Of a DNA stretch of 64,000 nt, positions 22,218 to 32,500 are shown in pieces (within the stretch, counting starts at the first letter, position 1; every line of letters begins with the position of its first letter). The notes beneath the pieces were generated by a model. The model was given only the letters and a program-made list of their open reading frames with translations. It did no database searches and had not been told where the DNA came from. This DNA comes from Edaphochlamys debaryana (Eukaryota; Chlorophyta; Chlorophyceae; Chlamydomonadales): the NCBI GenBank assembly GCA_016858145.1, contig JAEHOE010000020.1, positions 744,001-808,000 on the forward strand, written 5' to 3'. A program made the position numbers and the translations under genes.

Positions 22218-22880
22218 CTACAGCAGGTGCATCAGGTCCTTCACCGTGGCGGTCGTGCCGGGCTGAACGGACCCGCGCCGCCACCCGGAGGCCAGCTCCT
22301 CCACCAGGTCCAGGCTGGCCCGCTGCATGTCGCCGCCGGTGTTGAACGTGCCCGAGCGCCCCACCACCTCGCCGCCGGTGATGGAGAAGCCCTCCGCCAC
22401 CAGGTCCTCCGGCAGCTCGTCCAGGCCGAAGACGGAGTGGAAGGTATCGCCGTGCACCTGGGCAAAAGGGTGCAGTAAGCAAGGCAGGGCGGGGGACGAG
22501 AGCGAGGGGCGCGATTGGATGAAGGTGGGACGGAAGTGCCTTGATTGGAAGCGCTTGCTGCGGGAGGCTGGACGCCTGGGCCAGAACCATCGGCCCCGCC
22601 CCATCCCCCAACCACGCACCACGCCGTCTAGGAATGACGAGAATCCCAGCTCGGACGAATCCTTGATAATTACGTAGCCGCAGCGCACTCTGTGGCCGTT
22701 GAGCTCGAACTTGCTGCTGCCGCCCTTGCCGTACAGCACCAGGCCCGCATACCGCTTGGAGCTGTCATAGAAGTCCGAGCTGCAGCTGAGGCGCACAGTC
22801 TCACACCAAAAGAAGTTGCGTCCGTCGTAGATGAGCAGGTGGGCAGTCCCGCGGACAGCACACCTCACCTTGCGCGGCAT
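22218..22880 (-). CDS. Small conserved-looking protein of unknown function
   Basis: Two exons, 22880-22620 and 22457-22218, give 166 residues with a phase-0 intron (GTGCGT...CCCAG). Its length is a multiple of three, so the unspliced frame also stays open. The sequence is non-repetitive and looks like a folded domain: LLIYDGRNFFWCETVRL, a Ser/Tyr-rich stretch, GLVLYGKGG, CGYVIIKDSSELGF, then FHSVFGLDELPEDLVAEGF and an acidic/Leu-rich C-terminus. No signal peptide or membrane segment is seen. The ATG is preceded by CAG, so an upstream exon may exist and the N-terminus is provisional. I do not recognise the family and assign no function. Confidence 0.62.
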   Translation of the reverse strand: MPRKVRCAVRGTAHLLIYDGRNFFWCETVRLSCSSDFYDSSKRYAGLVLYGKGGSSKFELNGHRVRCGYVIIKDSSELGFSSFLDGVVRGWGMGRGRWFWPRRPASRSKRFQSRHFRPTFIQSRPSLSSPALPCLLHPFAQVHGDTFHSVFGLDELPEDLVAEGFSITGGEVVGRSGTFNTGGDMQRASLDLVEELASGWRRGSVQPGTTATVKDLMHLL

Positions 22881-24381
22881 CCTGATCCAGGCACAGGGGG
22901 GACGGGTCGGGGGAAAGGAGACACGGGAGACGAGTTACGCGAAAAGCAAGGCCAGCAATGCAACGATTGCACTGGTCGGCAACTATCCGCAGCCCTGCTC
23001 TTGCGAGCCTAATGCGGCGTCACCGGGTCGGGGGGGGCCCACATGCTTGCTTGGCCAGGGCCGCTTGCTTGCCGCCGCCTGGCCTCCGCTGCACGCCCTA
23101 CCGCTACTATGAACCTCCAGATTGACAGAGCAGGCACCAGCTTATCACTTCCGTTGCTGCTGGCGAGTTTAGCGCGGGGGGCCGCGGGCACCGCCGGGTC
23201 ACAAGCGAGGTCACAAGGCTGGGAGTGCAGCAGCGGGGCAGCTAAGAAGGGCTTACTGCCTTTGCTGCCGCGGAGATCAACGTCGGCGGCACCGCCGGGC
23301 CGCAGCAGAGGATGGGGAAGCAAGGGGGCCGCTGGCTTGCTGCCGTAGAGGTTGCAGAGTATTGCAGCTGCGGTATTGCAGCTGCCTGAGCTCGACCGCT
23401 GGTTTGCTGAGCCCTTAGCAGGGTGAACGGAGCAGGAGGACCGGTAACGGCAGGATTCGCCATGATTACGGTCCATCGAGCTTAGAGCAAGTGCACCGTG
23501 TCGCGACTGCCATCTGAGAATTGTGCAAGTGCAGGAAGGCCAAAAAAACCCGTAAGCGCCGCTCCCTCGGCCTTCGCTCGTGTGCCCCGGCCACCGCTCG
23601 CTCCCGCCGGGCCCTGCCCAGCACGGCCTGCGGCGGCTTGTGGACAACGGGGAGACTGCACATGCACGCACACACACGGGACGTCAGCAGGCGGTAGGTC
23701 GAAGCACCCCCAGCCCCCACCGACGCCTCAAGCGAACCCACCGCCACCCCCCCTGGTCTCCTCCCCCGTTTTGTTCCGGAATCCGGTTGTCCTCCAGCTT
23801 TGCTCGGGCCCGTGCTCAGCCCTGCCCGGCAGCCCTGAGCGTCTTGTGGCGACGATAGGGAGGCTCAGTCGGACAACTTGGACTAGACCCTGCCCAGCGC
23901 GGCCTGTCCCGGCTTGAGAACATTAGAGCGACAGAGCGGGTGTCGGCAGGCGGCCCCTCCCACCGTGACGCCCCCTCCCCCTCGCGCTCCCCCCCCCCCA
24001 GGACGACACCTCAAGCTAACCCACGCCCCCCTTTGCTCTCCCTGGACAGGCGTCGGCGAGGGTTAGATCGTGTCGGACAAGTTGGACGAGTGCTCGTCCC
24101 TTGCGCCTCCTGCTTGTATGCGTGCTCAACGCACTGACTCTGCTTGGCAACACGCGGAAATTGTGCCCGAAAGCCTGCCCGAAAGCTGGCCTGAAAGCCC
24201 TCGAAACCCGCATCGACACGGACGCAGGCCGAAAGAGCCGATAGGAGCTGTTAAATACATCTTGCTGTATCATATTCGATGCACATGTGCGATGGTCAAG
24301 TCTGTTCGTCGCCAGCAGCGGAGAATGGTTGGCATGGCCCAACACAGCAGCGTGCGCTTTGGCGCGCTGCTGAAGCGTATA
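22881..24381. other. Intergenic
   Basis: About 1.5 kb with no gene recognised. Part may be the promoter and upstream exons of the minus-strand gene at 22880, and the right end is the spherulin-type gene's promoter. Two similar blocks are visible (about 23680-23885 and 23938-24085), sharing TCGGCAGGCGG/TCAGCAGGCGG, CCTCAAGC(G/T)AACCCAC and GTCGGACAA(C/G)TTGGAC. This points to an old tandem duplication of roughly 250 bp. Confidence 0.5.
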
Positions 24382-27300
24382 ATGGCATCCGTAAGCTTAC
24401 TGGTGCTTGGCCTCCTCCTCCGGACCGTGGACGCCGTGACTTGCACAGGTGCGACCCGGTCGCCCCGTACCTCGGCCCCTACCTTCCAAGGCCCCCACCG
24501 ACATGACTGCTGAATCTTCTTGCCTCACTACCGGTGCCGTCCGCCTGCCCCCTTGGCCCTACCTTCAGGCAGCCCCGGCGGAGCGGCCATCCTCCTGCCC
24601 TGGTACGTGTACCCCGCGCCCACACCCTACAGCCAGGTGGTGAGCCAAACCCGCCGTCGCCTGCAGACCCGCCCGTCCAGCCCCAAACAGGATGCCAGCA
24701 GGGAGCTATCCTCTCGTCGCATTCGGAACGGGGCGTGCTGCTGAGGTGCAAGAGGAGGGGGGGAGAGCCTCTCATGTTGGCGCCCGGGCCTCACGCAAAG
24801 TGGATGCTAGCAAGGACTAGCCTCTCGTCGAAATGGGGAGGGGCGTCGCATCTGGAATGGGGCGTGCCGCTGAGGTGCACGAGGAGGTGGGGGAGAGGCT
24901 CTCGTGTCAACTCGGCCTCACGTCCCCAGCATGCTGGGTCCTGTTGCGCAGTGTCGCGGCCTGCAACACGTTTGAGTTTGGGCCTGCGGTTCTGACGAGT
25001 TGCTTGCGCCCCGCCCCGCTAGGCCGCCCTCAACACGGGCTGCGACCTCTCCGCTATTGTGGTGGGGGACACCAGCGGCCCCCCCGCGTCCAACCTTGCG
25101 GCCTACTCCAGCAACTTCGGGCCCCTGGCCAGCGCAGGTCGGCAAGGTTCCACTTCTGCAGTGGATGCAGTGTTGGAGCCGCTGTGGGCGAACCTATGAC
25201 ACTAGCACCCCGCACGTGTCCGCTCCGGTCTCCAATCCACACGCCGCCCGCAGGCGTACGGCTGTACGGCTACGTCCACACCATGTCTGACGTGGCAGCA
25301 CGCCGCTTGCGGCCCATTACGGTCCTGACCAACGAGATTGCCTCCTGGTACTCCAACTTTGGGACGCTCCTGTCGGGAATATTCTTCGATGAGGTGGACG
25401 AGCAGGCGGCCAACGCCCTAGGCTTCTACTCCACCCTGGCAAACGCCACGCGGGCCCGCGGGGGCAGGGTCGTGCTCAACCCCGGTACGGCCATCACGTG
25501 TGGGCTGGCGGCGCTCGCGGTGCGTGCGCGTGGCCCGTCGCGGTTATAACGACCCGTCCCGCATCAATCTCGTCATGCTGCAGCCCAGTGTCATCAAGGA
25601 GTGAGGACACGGGCCCCGCCCTGTCCGCGCCACAATCAGCCCCACTGCCTCCCGCATTCCGCCCTCGCATGCATCCCCCAGGATATCTACGTGCGCTACG
25701 AGTACTATGCGTCCAGCTGGCCAGCCGACTACGCCGCCGGCCTGCGCTGCGAGTGCGGGGCGGTGTCGGCCTGCTGCCTGCTCCTGCACGGCCAGCCCCC
25801 GCCGGCCGCCGGGGGGCAGGCGGCGGCCGCAGCGCTGCTGTCCAACCTGACGCGGCAGGCCGTGGGGCGGGGCTTCTCGTACGTGTACGTCACGGATGAC
25901 ATCATGCCGAACCCGTGGGACCGGCTGCCGTCGTACATGGCTCAGCTGCTGGAGGCGGTGGCGCAGGTGGGTGGGACACGTGGCACGTCAGCCTTTGCGC
26001 CCCTAGGGGCGGGTGGGACGTGCACCGCTCTTGGGTTGCGTCCTGGCGTCATGACCTGAACCCCGTTCCCCCATATCCTCTGACCGCACGCCCGCCCCCC
26101 CGTCTGTTGCCCCCTTGCATGCATGCAGACTTGGCCCCAGCCCAAGCCTCCCCACCCTCCGGGCCCGCCGCCACGTCCGAGACCTCCCTCTCCACGGCCA
26201 CCAGTCCCTCCACCGCGCCCCCCATCCCCGTGCCCTCAAGGTACTACCATGCCATCGGCCCGCTTCCTCATCCCTCGCTATCCTAGCAACGCTGCTCCTA
26301 CCAAGCACATGATGTGCAGTTGGAGGCGCCGTGCTCTCCTGCTAGGTCACCCGTTCGCCCATCCGCCGCGCGTGGCCCACTCTTCTCCGTGCCGCTCTCC
26401 CCCCTTTCCCCCAGGCGCCCCCGGAGTGGCCGTATTGGTGCCCTGGTACGTCTACCCGGACCCTGCAGCCTACGCAGCTCTGGTGGGAATGGGTCGGCTC
26501 TCACTTTGCGCATCGACGTAGCGATACAGGTAGAGTTCTGGCGCCGTTGTCCGGTCCCTTGATCAGCCCCGCTCTTGGCCTCGCCCGGCATCCCGCCTCG
26601 CCTCGCTCTGTCGCTGCGTGATCCAACCCCGCTCCGATTCGCCCCCGCTCAGGCCTCCTACGGCCGCAGCTGCCTGCTGCACGCCATCGTGAACGGAGAC
26701 ACCAGCGGCCCGCCCACGCACAGCTTCGAGCTCTATCGCTCGGTGTTCGCAACCCTCCTTGCATCCGGTGAGCGTTGGCGTGTCAAGTGCATGTGTTGCA
26801 GTGTCAGCTTCGCCTTGGCCCCATCCTGCAAGTGCTCAAGTCCAGCCGCTCCTGTTCTCAAGCCCTCTCCTTGCCTTGCCCTCCCGCTGACCCCCTTCAA
26901 GGCATCCGTCTGTACGGCTACGTGTACACCGCTACCGACATGGCAGCAGGGATAGCACGGCCGCAGGCAGAGGTTCTTGGCGCGATCAAGGGCTGGTACG
27001 ATGGATTTGGATCCCAGATCTCCGGGATCTTCTTCGACGAGGTGATCGAGGCCACGGCCAATGTGCGTGAGGGAAGGCCGGGGGTGCTGCTTTTGCGCTG
27101 TCTTGCGACGGCGGTAAAAATAGGATGCGCAACCGTCCGCCATCTGTGACGTGCATCCCCCCGACCGCACACGCCTCTCACCACCTCCCGATGCACGCGT
27201 CCCCAAGAAGCCCCGCCCAACAACTCCCTAAACCCCACGCCCAAATCCCACCCGACCCCTGCAGGTCAACGCCGTTGCCTACTATGCAGCCCTGTCCAAA

Positions 27301-28349
27301 GCCACCCGGGCCCGCGGCGGCCGGGTCATCTTCAACCCCGGCACCTACATCAGCTGCAACCTGTCGCGCCTGGCGGTGAGCGCCTGAGCGGTCCGCTTGG
27401 GGCCCCATGTATTCGCGCTCGCATGCGCTATCTGGTGCCCGGGCTGTCCTGTGCGCACCACGGCGGGCTCATGCCATCCCGCCTCACCCTTGCTTCTTCC
27501 GTGTCACATGAATGCCTCCACAGGACGTCTACGTTCGCTACGAGTACTATGCCTCCAGCTGGACAGCCGACTACGCCGCCGGCCTGCGCTGCGAGTGCGG
27601 GGCGGTGTCGGCCTGCTGCCTGCTCCTGCACGGCCAGCCCCGGCCGGCCGCCAAAGGGCAGGCGGCGGCCGCAGCGCTGCTGTCCAACCTGACGCGGCAG
27701 GCCGTGGGGCGGGGCTTCTCGTACGTGTACGTCACGGATGACGTCATGCCGAACCCGTGGGACCGGCTGCCGTCGTACATGGCTCAGCTGCTGGAGGCGG
27801 TGGCGCAGGTGGGCCGAGCGGGTACGGAGGCAAAGCCGGTTGGCGAAGAGGCAACCTGGAATCGTCCTCCCAGTTACATGTTGTCTTGATGCCGGCCTGA
27901 TCGTGCTCTTGTCTTTCCTGCAGATTCGGCAAAAGCCACCGTTGCCCAAGCCTCCGGTATCGTGGCCTCCGCCCACACCCAAGCGCCCCCCGCCGAGGCC
28001 CCTGCCAGTCCGGCCGCCAAACCCACGGCCTCCTGTGCCTCCACCACGACCTCCTTCGCCGCGATCCCCGCCCCCACGTCCCTACCCACGACCCACCTCA
28101 CCTCGACCTCCCATGCCCCCGCTACCCATTCGGCCGCCACGCCCTCCCCGGCCCCCATCGCCCCCACAACCCCCGGGCCCCCCTCGACCGCCGCCGCGGC
28201 CCCCCGTGCCTCCGCAGCCCCCACCACGGCCCCCTGCTCCCAAGCCACCGGCGCCGAAACCGCCAGGCCCTAGTCGCCCCAAGCCACCCGCCGGGCAGCC
28301 ACCTGGGCCCAAGCCGCCAGCGCCCCGGCCCCCAGGTACGTGGAGATAG
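24382..28349 (+). CDS. Secreted tandem spherulin-4-type protein with Pro-rich linker and tail
   Basis: Twelve exons join in phase: 24382-24448, 24569-24636, 25023-25137, 25254-25519, 25682-25966, 26129-26240, 26415-26482, 26653-26767, 26902-27062, 27265-27375, 27524-27808, 27924-28349 (about 692 residues). The start gives a signal peptide (MASVSLLVLGLLL...). Domain 1 is exons 2-5 and domain 2 is exons 7-11. Each has the spherulation-specific family 4 order: (I/V)L(L/V)PWYVYP, GDTSGPP, RLYGYV(H/Y)T, WY...SGIFFDEV, ARGGRV...NPGT, and VRYEYYASSW. The family was named from slime-mould encystment and has a TIM-barrel/glycosidase-like fold; its activity here is unknown. Exon 6 is a PPRPP linker, and exon 12 a KPP/RPP-rich hydroxyproline-type tail. 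Exon 2 could instead end at 24639. A GTACGT donor at 28336 just before the stop may lead to a further exon. Confidence 0.85.
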
Positions 28350-29594
28350 CTGGGTGGCCACGGCCCGAGGGTCCTCCTGGCCGCGGCGGGGCCTGGTCAT
28401 GATGGGCATCATGGGCATGATGGGTCTCGGGGGGTCTTGAGGTCCTGACCCGCTTTGGGACCATCCTGAAAGGTGCTACGGCAGGGGGAATGACCGCGTT
28501 GGGACCGTTACGGGGGTGGGGGGTTGAGTCTGTCGCAGGGGATCGGCCGCTGGGCGCTGGCCATGGCGGGTACCCGCAGGGAACCGGGTACGTGTTGTCA
28601 CGGGATCAAGCCAAGCGGGTTGCGCAATTGACTGAGCTTCATTGTTGTTTGGTTGGTGAGGAGCCAAGTGTTAGCTAGAGACCGGCGGGTGGGGTGGTAG
28701 AAGCCTAAGAGTAGGAGGGCTGGCGTGCGCAAGGATGGCAAGGATGCACCCTTCTTGGGAGGTCCGTTCGTTCATGGCAAGAAGCAAATGGGCCCTCCGG
28801 GCCGCCCATATAAAACTCGACGGGGGCCGCGGGTAAGATACCAGCACTGTGGCGGCGGTGGGGCTGTCGAAGCCTTGCGGGATGCTCATGGGCAGCCCGG
28901 GACTGAGATTGGCGGGGGCGGAGGGGGACAAGGCGTGCGCGGGGCGGCAAGCGGAAGGCGCCCGTTGCAAAGTTCGGTGGTCGTACAACCGCCTGCCGGT
29001 ACCGGCCGCAGGCGAGAGGCGGGATCCTCGCATGGCCCTGTAACATGTAGCAGCTTTAACCAGCTACCGCTCGCGAGGTACAAAGTCACATATCGCAACG
29101 CAACCAGTCATCCCGACCTGGACTCTCATCCTGCTCCGTTTCGTGGGTCACGCAGACTAGCTGTGAACACACAGTTATACCAGTTTGCGTAGAGAAGACA
29201 ATACACGACGACTCCGCCTGCGCTAGCGTCCTACCCGACCGCGGTCAACAAAGCGGACCCGGCATTCTGCTGGGCGTGCAAAAGCATAGTGAACATCTTG
29301 TAAGCATAGAGACACCACCTGCAGCACTGGAGTTGGTGTTGGGGCAGTCGCGCTGCTATATCCCGGTGATGGCCGGCTTCCTCGGCGCCGAGCCGGCGGT
29401 GCGACACAGTTCACGGCGAGGCTGCACCCAAAGGTTGTAGAGCTATGGTACTGGAGCTTCAGAGGGGCCTCAGTCCGGTGAGTTGGGTCGCGCGTGTGGT
29501 GCGTGGGATGTCGACTTGGGTGGGGCTCAGGCTCCTCATCCCCTTCCTGCACCCCCCGCAGAGCCGGTGGAAGCGGAGCAAGTCGCCCACAGCT
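28350..29594. other. Intergenic, then 5' leader of the giant Pro-rich gene
   Basis: The left part is probably the spherulin-type 3' UTR, with a TGTAA at 29039-29043. A TATA-like box lies at 28809. A probable 5' UTR intron runs 29478-29561 (GTGAGT...CCGCAG, 84 bp). If translation instead started at the in-frame ATG at 29445, splicing would add a short basic N-terminal extension. No gene is recognised in 28350-29440. Confidence 0.5.
28809..28815 (+). promoter_or_regulatory. TATA-like box
   Basis: TATAAAA in a GC-rich region, preceded by a GC-rich block. It lies about 785 bp upstream of the giant gene's preferred ATG, so it would imply a long 5' leader. Placement by sequence alone is weak. Confidence 0.25.
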
Positions 29595-32500
29595 ATGGAG
29601 TTGCGAGCTGGGGTGGTGATGATCCTAGTGCTCACGGCACTCGGGGCAACCAGTGCCGCGATTCTGCCTACCCCGGAGACATCGGAGGCCCTGTCAACAA
29701 TAGGGCCAAGGCTACCCTCTTCCGAGCACGTGGGTGCCTCGCAAGCCAGCACGGGTTCCCCCTCCAGGACGCAGCCAGCAGCTGCAACGCCGCCAGCAGC
29801 GGTCACAAAGAGGGCCCTGCTGTCGGCAGGCACAAGCCCCACGCCATCCGGTGCTGGCCTGGGTCTGCCTGACCCCTCACTGCAGCCAGCACAGGTGGGT
29901 CCGGGGCCCGTTGCCCCGCCACCAAGCTACCCTGGCCACCCAACGCCACCTCCCAGCCTGATGGACCTAATCCCCAGCTACCCCGGCCCACCGACGCCTC
30001 CACCGACCTGGCCGCCCGGCCCTCCTGTCTCGCAGCAACCCTCCTCAGAACCTGGGACGGGGTCGCCAGAGCCTGAACCAGCCAACTCAGCTACACCGCC
30101 GCAACCTTCGGATACGCCGCCCTCTGGGCAGCTGCCCAGCAGTGCTCCCTCAGGGCAGCCTGGCGAGGTACCGGGGTCCTCGGGGCTGCCCGCTCAGGCC
30201 TCGCCATCAGGGCCGCCGGCCCAGGCCTCGCCAAGCGAGGCTTCCCCCTCCCCGGGGATGCCGCTGCCTACACCGTGGGATGCGCCCCATCCCACGCCGT
30301 CCCCAGGCGGGGACACCTCTTTGCCCTCGGAGGTGCCCTCCCCCGCCCTTCCTGGCGAGGTTCAGCCCTCGCCATCGGACCTGGTGCCCCGACCCACATC
30401 ACCGCCGGGGGTGGGGCCGCAGCCGGAGGGGCCATCGGTGCAGCCCTCTGGGTCTGAGGCGAGCAGCGCGCCAGCGCCCCCGCCCCCTGAATTGCTGCCG
30501 TCACGCCGGGAGCTCCAGGACCCATCCCTCGTGCCTGAGCCGCAGCCGCAGCCCCCTCCCTCTCTGTCTCCATCGCCTTCTTTTGAGTGGTCCTGGCCGC
30601 CTCTGGACATCATCACACCCGACCCCCCGCCCGCGCCCTCACCGCCCCCGCCTTCGCCCCCTTTGCCAGAGGCCCCTCCCTCGGAGCCCCCGCCCCCGAT
30701 CTCGCCATCACCCCCTGTGCCAGAGCCGTCGCCCTCGGTACCAGTCTCTCCATCGCCGCCTGTGCCAGAGCCGTCGCCCTCGGTACCACCAGTCTCTCCA
30801 TCGCCGCCTGTGCCAGAGCCCCCGCCCTCGGTACCACCAGTCTCTCCATCGCCGCCCGTACCAGAGCCCCCGCCCTCGGTACCGCCAGTCTCTCCATCGC
30901 CGCCCGTGCCAGAGCCCCCGCCAGGGGTACCACCAGTCTCTCCATCACCGCCCGTGCCAGAGCCCTCGCCCTCGGTACCGCCAGTCTCTCCATCGCCGCC
31001 CGTGCCAGAGCCCCCGCCAGCGGTACCACCAGTCTCTCCATCGCCGCCCGTGCCAGAGCCCCCGCCAGCGGTACCACCAGTCTCTCCATCGCCGCCCGTG
31101 CCAGAGCCCTCCCCCCCGGTACCACCAGTCTCGCCACAACCGCCTGTGCCAGAGCCCTCGCCCTTGGCACCGCCAGTCTCTCCATCGCCGCCCGTGCCAG
31201 AGCCCTCGCCCTCGGTACCACCAGTCTCTCCATCGCCGCCCGTACCAGAGCCCCCGCCCTCGGTACCGCCAGTCTCTCCATCGCCGCCCGTGCCAGAGCC
31301 CTCCCCCCCGGTACCACCAGTCTCGCCACAACCGCCTGTGCCAGAGCCCTCGCCCTTGGCACCGCCAGTCTCTCCATCGCCGCCCGTGCCAGAGCCCTCG
31401 CCCTCGGTACCACCAGTCTCGCCCCCGGTCTCGTCGTCACCGCCTGTGCCAGAGCCCTTGCCACCGGTCTCGCCGTCGCCGCCAGTGCCAGTGCCCACGC
31501 CCCCGGTACCACCGTCGCCCCCAGTGCCGGAGCCCTCGCTTCCGGTCTTGCCGTCGCCGCCTGTGCCAGAGCCCTCGCCCCCGGTATTGCCGTCGCCGCC
31601 TGTGCCAGAGCCCTCGCCCCCGGTCTCGCCGTCACCGCCAGCGCCGGAGCCCTCGCCCCAGGCAGCTCCGTCGCCGCCTGTGCCAGAGCCCTCGCCCCCG
31701 GTCTCGCCGTCACCGCCAGCGCCAGAGCCCTCGCCCCAGGCAGCTCCGTCGCCCCCAGTGCCGGAGCCCTTGCCCCCGGTCTCGCCGTCGCCGCCAGTGC
31801 CAGAGCCCTCGCCCCCGGTACCACCGTCGCCCCCAGTGCCGGAACCCTCGCCTCCGGTCTTGCCGTCGCCGCCTGTGCCAGAGCCCTCGCCCCCCGTCTC
31901 GCCGTCACCGCCAGTGCCGGAGCCGTCACCCCCGGTACCTCCGTCGCCGCCTGTGCCAGAGGCCTCGCCCCCGGTCTCGCCGTCACCGCCAGCGCCAGAC
32001 CCCTCGCCCCAGGCACCTCCGTCGCCCCCAGTGCCAGAGGCCTCGCCCCCGGTCTCGCCGTCGCCCCCAGCGCCAGAGCCCTCGCCCCACGCACCTCCGT
32101 CGCCGCCTGTGCCAGAGGCCTCGCCCCCGGTCTCGCCGTCACCGCCAGCGCCGGAGCCCTCGCCCCAGGCACCTCCGTCGCCGCCTGTGCCAGAGCCCAC
32201 GCCCCCGGTCTCGCCGTCACCGCCAGCGCCAGAGCCCTTGCCCCAGGCACCTCCGTCGCCCCCAGTGCCGGAGCCCTTGCCCCCGGTCTCGCCGTCGCCG
32301 CCAGTGCCAGAGCCCTCGCCCCCGGTACCACCGTCGCCCCCAGTGCCGGAACCCTCGCCTCCGGTCTTGCCGTCGCCGCCTGTGCCAGAGCCCTCGCCCC
32401 CGGTATCGCCGTCGCTGCCTGTGCCAGAGTCCTCGCCCCCGGTCTCGCCGTCACCGCCAGCGCCGGAGCCCTCGCCCCAGGCAGCTCCGTCGCCGCCTGT

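Noticed and set aside
25550..25610. Possible extra exon in spherulin domain 1 (YNDPSRINLVMLQPSVIKE-like reading)
   Set aside because: Domain 2 has no equivalent, the reading ends in a stop before the next acceptor, and exons 4 and 5 already join in phase.
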